Shown here: one piece after another, positions 45,141-53,400 of the stretch | Numbering within the stretch: position 1 is the stretch's first letter | Layout of the letters: each line of letters begins with the position of its first letter | Assembly (NCBI GenBank): GCA_022844275.1 | Contig: JALHMB010000002.1 | Coordinates: 248,001-312,000, forward strand | From: Hyphomicrobiaceae bacterium | GTDB lineage: Bacteria > Pseudomonadota > Alphaproteobacteria > Rhizobiales > Hyphomicrobiaceae | Direction of reading: 5' to 3' | Length of the DNA stretch: 64,000 nucleotides | Program-made: the position numbers and the translations under genes | The notes under the pieces: model-generated | What the model saw: the letters and a program-made list of their open reading frames with translations, nothing else | Database searches by the model: none | Told to the model about the DNA's origin: nothing

Positions 45141-45458
45141 ATGCAGACGGCAAAAACCTACCCCCATGAGAGCGGCAAGCGGGCACAGACCACCACCAGC
45201 GACGTTGCCGATCAGGTTGCCGACAAGGCAGCCGAGTATGCAGGCAAGGCTGGCGAGCAGTTGGAGCGGGCTTATGAGGCCGCGGACGCGACTGTTCGCT
45301 CCGTCGCTGATACCGGTCGTGACGCTGGAGAGCGCGTGCAAGAGGTCGCCGGCAACTTCAAATCGGCCGTCAACAAGTCCGTGAAGGACCAGCCGATGGC
45401 CACCCTCGCCGTCGTCGGTGCGCTCGGGTTCGTTCTCGGCGCGCTCTGGAAGTCCTGA
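45141..45458 (+). CDS. ElaB/YqjD/DUF883-like membrane-anchored protein
   Basis: 105 residues. A long amphipathic helix rich in Ala, Glu and Gln (VADKAAEYAGKAGEQLERAYEAADATVRSVADTGRDAGERVQEVAGNFK) ends in PMATLAVVGALGFVLGALWKS, the C-terminal membrane anchor typical of YqjD/ElaB proteins, which tether ribosomes to the membrane in E. coli. AAGGAG lies 9 nt before the ATG. Member of the EcfG regulon by its promoter. Confidence 0.88.
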   Translation: MQTAKTYPHESGKRAQTTTSDVADQVADKAAEYAGKAGEQLERAYEAADATVRSVADTGRDAGERVQEVAGNFKSAVNKSVKDQPMATLAVVGALGFVLGALWKS

Positions 45459-45490
45459 TCCGGCAGGCGTGAACCGCGGAGGGGATTGTC

Positions 45491-45997
45491 ATGTTCGGTA
45501 GTTTGTTCCGCCGCGCGCAAGCGACCGTCGATCGAGCGATCGACGGTCTTATCACGCGAGCCATTGTGGCCATCCCCTTCCTCATCGCTGGTGGCTTCGG
45601 CACCGCTGCCTTGGCAATGCGGCTCAATCGCGAGTACGGGCCGGAGACCGGGTCGCTTATCCTGGCTGGTGGGTTTGCGGGTCTTGGCTTGCTCGTCGCG
45701 TTGGTCGTTCGAGCACGCTCGGAGGCCCCTGCCGAGAGTGAGGCGGCTGCCGAGGAGGAGCCGGCTTCGGAGGCGGCGAGCGCAGCGTCCGCCGATGCGC
45801 CTGACTTTATGGGTGCGGATCGTGAGCTGATCATGGCCGCACTCACCTCAGCAGCACCGATTGCTCTTCCCGCGATCGTGCGTACCGTTGGCCGGAATTT
45901 GCCGCTTTTGGCGGCCGTGGCGGCAGCCGCGTTCATCATATCTCGGGATGGCCAAGGGAGCGATGCGGCCGGCGCCGCCTTGGAGCCGGGCGAGTAG
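45491..45997 (+). CDS. Membrane protein, holin-X/YqjE-like partner of the DUF883 gene
   Basis: 168 residues, beginning FGSLFRRAQATVDRAIDGLITRAIVAIPFLIAGGFGTAALAM, with two membrane spans in the first 75 residues. An acidic Ala/Glu linker (about 78-105) and a third hydrophobic stretch near the end (LPLLAAVAAAAFIIS) follow. 32 nt after the DUF883 gene, so presumably driven by the same EcfG promoter. No activity known. Confidence 0.78.
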   Translation: MFGSLFRRAQATVDRAIDGLITRAIVAIPFLIAGGFGTAALAMRLNREYGPETGSLILAGGFAGLGLLVALVVRARSEAPAESEAAAEEEPASEAASAASADAPDFMGADRELIMAALTSAAPIALPAIVRTVGRNLPLLAAVAAAAFIISRDGQGSDAAGAALEPGE

Positions 45998-46070
45998 CAG
46001 TTCGGAATACGTTCTTAACCACTTGCGCAGGCAGGTTATTTCTATTGGGCTTATTTCGACATCCGAGCGG

Positions 46071-46095
46071 GGAACTTGACGGCGGTTCGCGTGTT
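46071..46095 (+). promoter_or_regulatory. EcfG-type promoter of nepR-ecfG
   Basis: GGAAC (46071-46075), 16 nt, TGTT (46092-46095). One mismatch in the -10 at its least conserved base. Placement about 100 nt upstream of nepR suggests that EcfG activates its own operon. Confidence 0.72.
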
Positions 46096-46193
46096 ATTAC
46101 GGACGTCGGCACGGCCTGCGCGCCCAAGAGTTTGCGCGCTGGGCGATAGCGCTCCGGCTTGGCCTCTCAAGTGTACGGGGTATGGGGGGACGA

Positions 46194-46436
46194 ATGTCAG
46201 ATGAAAAGCAAAGTGACGAGCAAATGCGGCAAGAGGCCAAAGTTGTGACCATGACACCTGAGCCTGCCCAGGAGGGCGGGCTCCCCTCGGAGGCACACGG
46301 ACTCATCGGGCACCAGTTGCGCGAGGAGTATCGGCGCGTGCTCGCCGAACCGCTTCCCGACAAATTCACCAAGTTGCTCGAGGAGTTGGCGCGATCGGAA
46401 GGTCAGTCCACAAGCAAGCCGGAGAGCAAGGAATGA
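46194..46436 (+). CDS. nepR: Anti-sigma factor NepR
   Basis: 80 residues from ATG 46194, with a G-rich ribosome site just upstream; ATG 46182 is possible. The core IGHQLREEYRRVLAEPLPDKFTKLLEEL is the NepR signature: two helices that clasp EcfG, or PhyR once that is phosphorylated. In unstressed cells NepR holds EcfG inactive. Its stop overlaps the ecfG start (ATGA), ensuring coupled synthesis of the pair. Confidence 0.95.
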   Translation: MSDEKQSDEQMRQEAKVVTMTPEPAQEGGLPSEAHGLIGHQLREEYRRVLAEPLPDKFTKLLEELARSEGQSTSKPESKE

Positions 46437-46984
46437 CGGCAGGCAGCACCGCGGACCTGCAGTCCCAGCTGACCGCGCTCGTCCCCAATTTGCGCGCCTT
46501 TGCGAGATCGCTTTGCGGGGCCGCGGACCAGGCTGATGATCTGGTGCAGGAGACGCTCGTGAAGGCGTGGAAGAGCCGTGCGAGCTTCGATCCGGGCTCC
46601 AATCTCAAGGCGTGGCTCTTCACCATTCTGCGCAACACGTATCTCTCTGAGCTGCGCAAGCGGAAATATGAGGTTCAGGACCACGACGGCGAGCTTGCCC
46701 AGCAGCTCAGCGTGAAAGACAGCCAGTCCGGTCACATGGACCTGGTCGATTTCACGAAGGCCTTCGCGGTCCTTTCTGCAGAGCAGCGCGAGGCGCTGAT
46801 CCTGATTGGCGCGGAAGGCTTCTCCTATGACGAGGCCGCTTTGATGTGCGGCTGCGCTGTAGGCACTATGAAAAGTCGTGTCAACAGGGCGCGCGGCAAG
46901 TTGGCGGAGCTCATGGGCGTCGATGTGGCCGAGGATTTTGGTGGCGAGCAGATCCCGCGCCCGCGCGGCATTGCCGTGGGATGA
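46433..46984 (+). CDS. ecfG: General stress response sigma factor EcfG
   Basis: 183 residues. Region 2 (about 15-80) has DQADDLVQETLVKAWKSRASFDPGSNLKAWLFTILRN, and region 4 (about 115-165) has LSAEQREALILIGAEGFSYDEAALMCGCAVGTMKSRVNRAR. Directs RNA polymerase to GGAAC-N16/17-CGTT promoters, six of which are in this window. Controlled by NepR, which is titrated by phosphorylated PhyR. Confidence 0.96.
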   Translation: MTAGSTADLQSQLTALVPNLRAFARSLCGAADQADDLVQETLVKAWKSRASFDPGSNLKAWLFTILRNTYLSELRKRKYEVQDHDGELAQQLSVKDSQSGHMDLVDFTKAFAVLSAEQREALILIGAEGFSYDEAALMCGCAVGTMKSRVNRARGKLAELMGVDVAEDFGGEQIPRPRGIAVG

Positions 46985-47010
46985 GTCCGTTGCCAGTTTC
47001 TGGCGGCTAC

Positions 47011-47035
47011 GGAACTTTTAGCCCTCCAGTGCGTT
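47011..47035 (+). promoter_or_regulatory. EcfG promoter of phyR
   Basis: GGAAC (47011-47015), 16 nt, CGTT (47032-47035), 98 nt before the phyR start. Exact consensus; gives positive feedback on the regulator. Confidence 0.86.
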
Positions 47036-47133
47036 TCCTGCCCTACCGGCCGTGGTAGCTGTCGAGCCTGCCACGGAATATCCGAGACCCACAGTTAACG
47101 ACCAAAGCCTCGCAAACGGGGGAGTTACTACAG

Positions 47134-47949
47134 ATGACTAGCTCTGTTGCCGATCAGATCGCGCCACAGATTCCGTATCTTCGACGCTATGCCCGGGCCT
47201 TGACCGGCTCTCAGGATCGGGGCGATGCGTACGTCGTCGCGACCCTTGAAGCGCTGGTCGCCGATCAGCGGAGTTTCCGTCGCGATCTGACGCCTCGCGC
47301 CGCGCTTTACCACACGTTCGTCAGGGTATGGGGTGCACTCCCCATCAACCAGGTACCTGAGCCTGTGGAAGCTGGTCCAGGCGGCGTCGTCGACCGCCGC
47401 ATCGAGACGCTTACGCCATTGCCGCGACAGGCGTTCCTCCTTGCATCCCTCGAGGAGTTTTCGACAGCGGAGATCGCCGAGATCCTCAGCACCACCGAAG
47501 ACGACGTTTGCAGGCTCATGGACGTTGCTGGTGCGGAGATCGCCGAGCAGATCACGGCCCAGGTGCTCATCATCGAAGACGAGCCGCTCATAGCGCTCGA
47601 CATCGAAGGTATCGTCGGCGATCTCGGGCACAACGTCGTCGGCATCGCGACGACGCGCACGGAAGCGGGCGACCTCGCGCGCAAGACAAATCCGGGTCTC
47701 GTGCTCGCGGACATCCAGCTCGCCGACGGCAGTTCGGGCATCGACGCGGTCAACGACATCCTGCAAAGCGCCAATATGCCGGTGATCTTCATCACGGCGT
47801 ATCCCGAGCGCCTTCTCACGGGCGAACGCGCAGAGCCGACCTTCCTGATCACGAAGCCGTTCAAGCCTGAGATGGTGAAAGCTGTCATCAGCCAGGCTCT
47901 GTTCTTCGACGTGCGCGCCGGGGGGCGACCGCGCGGCGCGGCAGCCTGA
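47134..47949 (+). CDS. phyR: General stress response regulator PhyR
   Basis: 271 residues. The N-terminal EcfG-like domain (about 1-135; FLLASLEEFSTAEIAEILSTTEDDVCRLM) mimics a sigma factor. The C-terminal receiver (about 143-260) has the acidic pair E148/D149, the phosphorylation site D193 (LADIQLADG), T221 and K241. When phosphorylated it binds NepR and frees EcfG. Here it lies downstream of and co-directional with nepR-ecfG, not divergent as in many relatives. Confidence 0.96.
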   Translation: MTSSVADQIAPQIPYLRRYARALTGSQDRGDAYVVATLEALVADQRSFRRDLTPRAALYHTFVRVWGALPINQVPEPVEAGPGGVVDRRIETLTPLPRQAFLLASLEEFSTAEIAEILSTTEDDVCRLMDVAGAEIAEQITAQVLIIEDEPLIALDIEGIVGDLGHNVVGIATTRTEAGDLARKTNPGLVLADIQLADGSSGIDAVNDILQSANMPVIFITAYPERLLTGERAEPTFLITKPFKPEMVKAVISQALFFDVRAGGRPRGAAA

Positions 47950-48210
47950 GGCCATCGACGGGAAATTGGATCTCGTGAGAGATTGGTCTCGTGAACTGAT
48001 CTCATCCACAGCCAATGCAATCGATCGAGCAAAATAGCTCTGTTCCTGCAACTCGGAGAGATAGAAACGAAGCGAAGTGGAAAAGTTCGCAGCAGCAGCG
48101 AAAGTCGAGCGAGAGGCTTCGAGGGTCGCAACGCGAGCGGAAGCCTTATGCGCGGCGGTGGGCGGTAGCCACCAGCCACTGGGGGGCTCGATTGGGGTTC
48201 GGTGCACGTC

Positions 48211-50064
48211 ATGACATCGTCAAAGCGGCCGAGCAGTTTCGACGTACCCCAAGGTGGTACGCAAGCTGAGCACGCCCTTGATGTGGGGGGTAACAAGCCA
48301 CTCGAAGTTCCTGTCGGGCTTGCTGCAATGCTGCTCGACGCGAGCCCGGACTGCGTCAAGCTGATCGATAGCCGCGGGACTGTGAACTACATCAATCCGG
48401 CCGGCTGCATACTTTTGGAAGTAGACGCCGATGCAATCCGAGGGCGCCCTTGGTCCGCTCTGTGGCCTGAGGCAGCACGTCCCACCGTCGAGCGCGCGAT
48501 TATCGACGCCACGCACGGCGAGGTCGTTCATTTCAGCGCCACCTGCCCCACGGCGAAGGGTACCTCGAAGTGGTGGGATGTGACCGTCAATCCCGTTCGC
48601 GGCGACGGCGATCGGATCGAGCAACTCCTCTGCGTCTCGCGGGATGTCACCTCGCAAAAGGTGGCCGAAACCTCGTTGAAGGCCAGCGAGCAGCGCTTCC
48701 GCGCGCTCGCCGACAACATGGCGCAGTTCGCCTGGATGGCCTACCCCTCGGGCTACGTGTTCTGGCACAACCAGCGCTGGTTCGACTACACGGGTCTGGA
48801 TCCGGCCGAGGCCGCCGGCGAGGGCTGGTACGAGGTTATCCACACCGACTTCTCCGAGCGGGTTGTGCGCCAGTTGAAGCGTGCCTTCGAGAGCGGCGAG
48901 ACATGGGAGGATACGTTCCCCATGCGTGGCGCCGACGGCACGTTTCGCTGGTTTCTTTCGCGTGCCATGCCCTTGCGCGATGACCAGGGTCGCGTCGTGC
49001 TCTGGTGCGGCACCGATACCGACATCACGGATCAGCGGCGGCTCAACGAGCGCTTGGTGAAGCATCAACGCGTCATCGAGCTTTCGCACGAAGCCATGCT
49101 CGTATGGGAGCTCGGCGAGGGGATCATCCTCTTCAACCGCGGATGCGAGGAGCTCTACGGCTACGGCAAGAGCGAGGCGCTTGGTGCCATACCGGCGGAG
49201 CTGCTCAAGACGCGCTATCCGATGCCACTCGAAGCGATGCTCGAGCATCTCGAGGCCGAGGGCAAGTGGAGCGGCGAGCTGCCTCAGGCCTCGAAGGATG
49301 GCGCCGAGATCTGGGTCGACAGCCGCCTCGAGCTGATCCGCACCGGCGGGCGTAGCCTCGTCGTCGAAACGAACCGCGACATCACCGAGCGCCGCAAGTC
49401 GGATGATGTCCGCAATCTTCTCGTCGGCGAACTCAATCATCGCGTGAAGAACACGCTCGCGATCGTTCAGGCCATCGTGGCGCAGACTGCGCGCACGTCT
49501 ACAACCATCGATCAGTTCGTCGCCGGCCTCAACGGCCGCATCCAGTCCATGTCCAGTGCCCATCACATGCTCACAGAGGCACATTGGTCGGGTGCCTCGC
49601 TACGCGAGATCGCAACCTCGCAGATCGAGGTGAGCGCCGGCGAAACCAGCAACGTCGAGATCATCGGCGATGACGTCTTCGTGCCTCCTCAGACGGCACT
49701 CCAGCTCACGCTCATGCTGCATGAGCTTGCGACCAATGCGGTCAAGCACGGCTCGCTGTCGCGGCCCGAGGGGCGCGTCACGATCTCGTGGACGACCGAG
49801 ATGCAGGACACGCCGCGCATCATCCTGCTGTGGACCGAGCGCGGCGGACCGCCGGTGACGCCGCCCGCGGCCCGTGGCTTCGGCACTCTGCTGCTAGAGC
49901 GATCGGGCAAGCTGCCTCATCTTCAGGCCCGTCTCGAGTTCGATCCAAAGGGAGTGGTCTGTCGCATAGAGGCCAAGCTTGGCGTGGCCGGCGAGGGCGA
50001 GCAGTTTTATTTCAATCCGCGCCGGGGGCAGATCCTTGACGCACCAGGCACCACCGCTTCTTGA
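48211..50064 (+). CDS. Soluble multi-PAS HWE/HisKA_2 histidine kinase, probable PhyR kinase
   Basis: 617 residues from ATG 48211. Three PAS domains (about 35-150, 155-280 and 285-395; e.g. KLIDSRGTVNYINPAGC and FAWMAYPSGYVFWHNQRWFDYTGLD) precede the phospho-acceptor helix GELNHRVKNTLAIVQ (H410) and a catalytic domain with HELATNAVKHGS and GFGTLLLERS. No membrane span, so it senses an internal cue. 261 nt downstream of phyR on the same strand, which makes it the best candidate for the PhyK-like kinase. No EcfG promoter in front of it. Confidence 0.9.
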   Translation: MTSSKRPSSFDVPQGGTQAEHALDVGGNKPLEVPVGLAAMLLDASPDCVKLIDSRGTVNYINPAGCILLEVDADAIRGRPWSALWPEAARPTVERAIIDATHGEVVHFSATCPTAKGTSKWWDVTVNPVRGDGDRIEQLLCVSRDVTSQKVAETSLKASEQRFRALADNMAQFAWMAYPSGYVFWHNQRWFDYTGLDPAEAAGEGWYEVIHTDFSERVVRQLKRAFESGETWEDTFPMRGADGTFRWFLSRAMPLRDDQGRVVLWCGTDTDITDQRRLNERLVKHQRVIELSHEAMLVWELGEGIILFNRGCEELYGYGKSEALGAIPAELLKTRYPMPLEAMLEHLEAEGKWSGELPQASKDGAEIWVDSRLELIRTGGRSLVVETNRDITERRKSDDVRNLLVGELNHRVKNTLAIVQAIVAQTARTSTTIDQFVAGLNGRIQSMSSAHHMLTEAHWSGASLREIATSQIEVSAGETSNVEIIGDDVFVPPQTALQLTLMLHELATNAVKHGSLSRPEGRVTISWTTEMQDTPRIILLWTERGGPPVTPPAARGFGTLLLERSGKLPHLQARLEFDPKGVVCRIEAKLGVAGEGEQFYFNPRRGQILDAPGTTAS

Positions 50065-50074
50065 CGGGGCTACT

Positions 50075-50100
50075 GGAACCCGAAGTTATCCCCCAGCGTT
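50075..50100 (+). promoter_or_regulatory. EcfG promoter of the 50202 gene
   Basis: GGAAC (50075-50079), 17 nt, CGTT (50097-50100), about 100 nt before the start codon. Matches the 17-nt spacer form of the consensus. Confidence 0.82.
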
Positions 50101-50201
50101 CCTCTCCGTGCGTTCAATACTGCCGTACCCACGGGAAGCGGCGCGTGGGCGGGTAAAGGCGGGCCCGCTGCTATGGCCCCGAGAACAACGGAGCACAAGG
50201 A

Positions 50202-50498
50202 ATGTCAGAGATCATGCGCATTGAGCCGGAGAGGGCGCGCCAGGATCCCGAGGCGGTCTTCGATCGGCCTGCAGACATCGGAAAGGAAGTCGGCCTCACG
50301 CGCGGTCAGAAGATCGCGACGTTGAAGCGCTGGGAGGTGGACGTCACGCGGCGTCTGGAGTCGACGGACGAGGGCATGCCGCAGAACGAGGATAGTGGTG
50401 ATAGCTCTAACGACGCGGTCCTGCTCAAAGAGATCAAGATGGTGATCGATGCCATCCAGACGGGCCAAGCGCCAGATAAGGCCGACACACTGAACTAG
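50202..50498 (+). CDS. Small stress-regulon protein of unknown function
   Basis: 98 residues, acidic and hydrophilic, with the segment TRGQKIATLKRWEVDVTRRLESTDEGM in the middle and EIKMVIDAI near the end. GGAG lies 8 nt before the ATG. I know of no activity. The EcfG promoter upstream and the position at the edge of the phyR cluster mark it as a general stress gene. Confidence 0.82.
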   Translation: MSEIMRIEPERARQDPEAVFDRPADIGKEVGLTRGQKIATLKRWEVDVTRRLESTDEGMPQNEDSGDSSNDAVLLKEIKMVIDAIQTGQAPDKADTLN

Positions 50499-50561
50499 TG
50501 GTGCTGATCGTCGTCTCTAACTACGGCCGATTGATTCATCGATCGGCCATTTTGTTCGTGC

Positions 50562-51296
50562 TCAGCCCTCTTTAAGCAGACCGGCGAGCGGGCCGGTGAT
50601 GGCTTTGGGCGCGCCGGTCTCATAGCCGCCGCGCTTCGATGTCGTGTGTCCGAGTGCGACGAGCATCTCCGCGAGTTTCACGGCGGCGCCAACACCGTCG
50701 ATGACGGGACAACGATGCTGCACCGACAGATCACGGGCGAGCTTCGCCATGCCCGCACAGCCGAGCACAACGGCCTCGGCACGATCCTCCGCGAGCGCGC
50801 GCGCGATCTCGGCGTCTATGCGGACTCGCGCATCTGATTTCTCATCCTCGAGCGCAAGCACGGGCACCTCGGCGGCGCGAACCTTTGCGCGACGCTCGAA
50901 GCCGTACTTCATGAGATTGTGCTCGAGCGCGGGAATGGATCGCGCGAGCGTCGTCACCACGGTGAACCGGTTCGCGAGCAGTGCGGCCGCATGATAGGCC
51001 GCCTCGCCGATGCCGATGACCGGGCCTGTCGCAATCTGGCGGGCCGCATCGAGGCCGGTATCGTCGAAGCAGGCAATGACGTGCGCGTCGGCGCCCGCGA
51101 CTTCGCCCCTGCGCACTTCCATCAGCAACCCAGGCAGAGACAGCGCCTCGTCGAAGTAGCCTTCGATGGATACAGGGCCGGTCGACGAGGTGACCGCGTT
51201 GATGGTCGTGCCCGCGGCAGCAGCCTGTTCCGCCGCGCGCGCGATCGTTGCCGTCATTGCGGCGGTCGTGTTCGGATTGATGACGTGGATGCGCAT
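50562..51296 (-). CDS. Hydantoin/allantoin racemase-family protein
   Basis: 244 residues of the Asp/Glu/hydantoin racemase family. It begins MRIHVINPNTTAAMT and has the two catalytic cysteines in VIACFDDTG (about C78) and VVLGCAGMAKLA (about C186). Racemises a 5-substituted hydantoin or allantoin. Only 4 nt separate it from the ABC transporter genes upstream, and the divergent operon encodes ureide hydrolases, so allantoin racemase is a reasonable guess. Confidence 0.86.
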   Translation of the reverse strand: MRIHVINPNTTAAMTATIARAAEQAAAAGTTINAVTSSTGPVSIEGYFDEALSLPGLLMEVRRGEVAGADAHVIACFDDTGLDAARQIATGPVIGIGEAAYHAAALLANRFTVVTTLARSIPALEHNLMKYGFERRAKVRAAEVPVLALEDEKSDARVRIDAEIARALAEDRAEAVVLGCAGMAKLARDLSVQHRCPVIDGVGAAVKLAEMLVALGHTTSKRGGYETGAPKAITGPLAGLLKEG

Positions 51297-51300
51297 CACA

Positions 51301-52323
51301 CTAGCTTGTAACAGCCGGGGCCAGCGCTGCAATCCTGTTTGCGGTGTCGGCCGTCCTGAAGCAGCGCACACGATGACCGCCGCCGACATCGACGGCCTCG
51401 GGCACGCTCGCGCGGCAGGCTTCTGCAGCGATGGCGCAGCGCGGCGCGAAGGCACATCCCGGCGGCAGGTTTGCGAGGTCCGGCGGGCTGCCCGGAATGG
51501 CCGGCAGTCGGTGTCCCTCGAGACGACCACCATGGGCGCGCGTCGATAGCAAACCGATGGTGTAAGGATGACGCGGCCTGCGGATGACATCGCGTACCGT
51601 GCCCGTCTCGACGATGCGCCCGGCGTACATGACGGCAATACGATCAGCGACCTCGACCGCGACCGAGATGTCGTGCGTGACGAAGATCATCGACAGCCCG
51701 AGCTCGCGTTGCAGCTCGCGCAGCAGAAGCAAGACCTGCACCTGCACGGTGGCGTCGAGGGCCGTCGTCGGCTCGTCGGCCAGAAGAATGCGCGGCTTGC
51801 TGGATAGCGCGAGTGCGATCATCGCGCGCTGGCGCATGCCGCCCGACATCTCGTGCGGATAGGCCTGCAGGCGCCGCTCGGGGCTCGGAATACGCACGAG
51901 GGTCAACATCTCGAGTGCGCGCGCGCGGGCATCGGCGGCCGAGATGCTCTCGTGATTGCGGACGGCTTCCATGATCTGCTGGCCGACGGTGTATACCGGG
52001 TCCATTGCCAACATGGGCTCCTGGAAGACCATCGACACCGTCTTGCCGCGGAAGGCTTCGAGGGCGCGGCCTTCGAGCGTGGTCACGTCCACGCCCTCGA
52101 CCTTGATGCTGCCCTCGATGCGCGAGCGCTTTGGCGGATGTAGGCGCAGGATCGAGCGCAGCGTCACGCTCTTGCCCGATCCGGACTCGCCGAGAAGCGC
52201 GATTACTTCGCCGCGCCCGAGCGTCAGATCGACGCCGTCCAGTGCTCGCACCGCCTTTGGCCCGCCGCCGAAAGTGACGGTAAGGCCGCGAATGTCGAGG
52301 ACTGGGTCGCTCGTCGTGGTCAT
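51301..52323 (-). CDS. Dipeptide/oligopeptide-type ABC transporter ATP-binding protein (DppD-like)
   Basis: 340 residues. Walker A is LLGESGSGKSV (about 45), the signature is MSGGMRQRAMIALALS, Walker B is ILLADEPTTALD, and the peptide-transporter C-terminal extension contains a cysteine series (CAFAPRC, CRASVP). Energises the importer formed with the three membrane/receptor genes upstream. Confidence 0.93.
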   Translation of the reverse strand: MTTTSDPVLDIRGLTVTFGGGPKAVRALDGVDLTLGRGEVIALLGESGSGKSVTLRSILRLHPPKRSRIEGSIKVEGVDVTTLEGRALEAFRGKTVSMVFQEPMLAMDPVYTVGQQIMEAVRNHESISAADARARALEMLTLVRIPSPERRLQAYPHEMSGGMRQRAMIALALSSKPRILLADEPTTALDATVQVQVLLLLRELQRELGLSMIFVTHDISVAVEVADRIAVMYAGRIVETGTVRDVIRRPRHPYTIGLLSTRAHGGRLEGHRLPAIPGSPPDLANLPPGCAFAPRCAIAAEACRASVPEAVDVGGGHRVRCFRTADTANRIAALAPAVTS

Positions 52324-52342
52324 TGAGCTTCCTCCGCGTGCA

Positions 52343-53398
52343 TCATGCGGCGGCCTTGCTGTGGCCGGATGTGGGATCGACCATGTGGCAGGCCGCGAAG
52401 TGGCCGGCGCCGGTGACGGTGAGCGTCGGCATCTTCGCCGAGCAGACGGACTCGGCCATGGCGCAGCGTGTATGGAAGCGGCAGCCGGGCGGTGGATCGA
52501 TGGGGTTCGGCGGATCGCCGGCGAGCGGGGCTTCCATGGTGCGCTCGTCGGGGTTCATGGAGAGCATCGAGCCGAGGAGCGCGTTCGTGTACGGGTGGCG
52601 GCCGCCGGTGTAGAGGGCGTCCGTCGGGCCGATCTCCGCGACGCGACCAAGGTACATGACCATCACGCGGTTGGCGATGAAGCGGACCACTTCGAGGTCG
52701 TGGCTGATGAAGATGTACGTGAGACCGATCTCGTCCTTGAGATCGAGCAGCAGGTTCAGCACCTGCGCCTCGACGGACTTGTCGAGCGCAGATACGGCTT
52801 CGTCGAGGATGATCACCTTGGGTTCGAGCGCGAGCGCGCGCGCGATGTTCACGCGCTGGCGTTGCCCACCGGAAAGCTCGTGCGGATAGCGCCCAGCAAA
52901 GCGGCGCGGGTCGAGGCCGACGCGATCGAGCAGGCGGCGCGCGCGGCGGACGGCGTCCGTCGAGGAGAGGCCGTGCACCGTCGGGCCATAGGCGATCGAG
53001 TCCTCGACCGTCAGGCGCGGATTGAGCGAGGCATAGCTGTCCTGGAAGACCATTTGCACCTGGGCACGGAAGTCCTTGAGTGAGAGCTCTGGTGTTCCCG
53101 GCGCGCGGCCGTTGAGCAGCACATTGCCGCTGTCCGGCTTGATCAGGTTCATGAGCACACGGGCGGTCGTTGACTTGCCGCAGCCGGACTCGCCGACAAT
53201 GCCGAGCGTCTCGCCGGCGTAAAGCGAGAAGTCGATCCCGTCGACCGCGCGAACGACCGCGTTCGCGCGCCCGAAGAGGCCTGACTTGATCGGGAAGTGC
53301 TTTACGAGCTCGACGGCTTCGAGGAGCGGATGGGCCGGAGCTTCCTGCGCCGTCGGGGGCGGTGCGGGCGCAGGTTTTGTTGCCGTGTCGAGTTCCAT
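52343..53398 (-). CDS. ABC transporter ATP-binding protein (DppF-like)
   Basis: 351 residues from ATG 53398. Walker A IVGESGCGKST, signature LSGGQRQRVNIARALA, Walker B VIILDEAVSALD and the C-terminal GCRFHTRCAMAESVC cysteine cluster. A Pro/Ala-rich leader of about 25 residues precedes the domain. Separated from the permease gene by 2 nt. Second ATPase of the importer. Confidence 0.93.
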   Translation of the reverse strand: MELDTATKPAPAPPPTAQEAPAHPLLEAVELVKHFPIKSGLFGRANAVVRAVDGIDFSLYAGETLGIVGESGCGKSTTARVLMNLIKPDSGNVLLNGRAPGTPELSLKDFRAQVQMVFQDSYASLNPRLTVEDSIAYGPTVHGLSSTDAVRRARRLLDRVGLDPRRFAGRYPHELSGGQRQRVNIARALALEPKVIILDEAVSALDKSVEAQVLNLLLDLKDEIGLTYIFISHDLEVVRFIANRVMVMYLGRVAEIGPTDALYTGGRHPYTNALLGSMLSMNPDERTMEAPLAGDPPNPIDPPPGCRFHTRCAMAESVCSAKMPTLTVTGAGHFAACHMVDPTSGHSKAAA

Positions 53399-53400
53399 CT

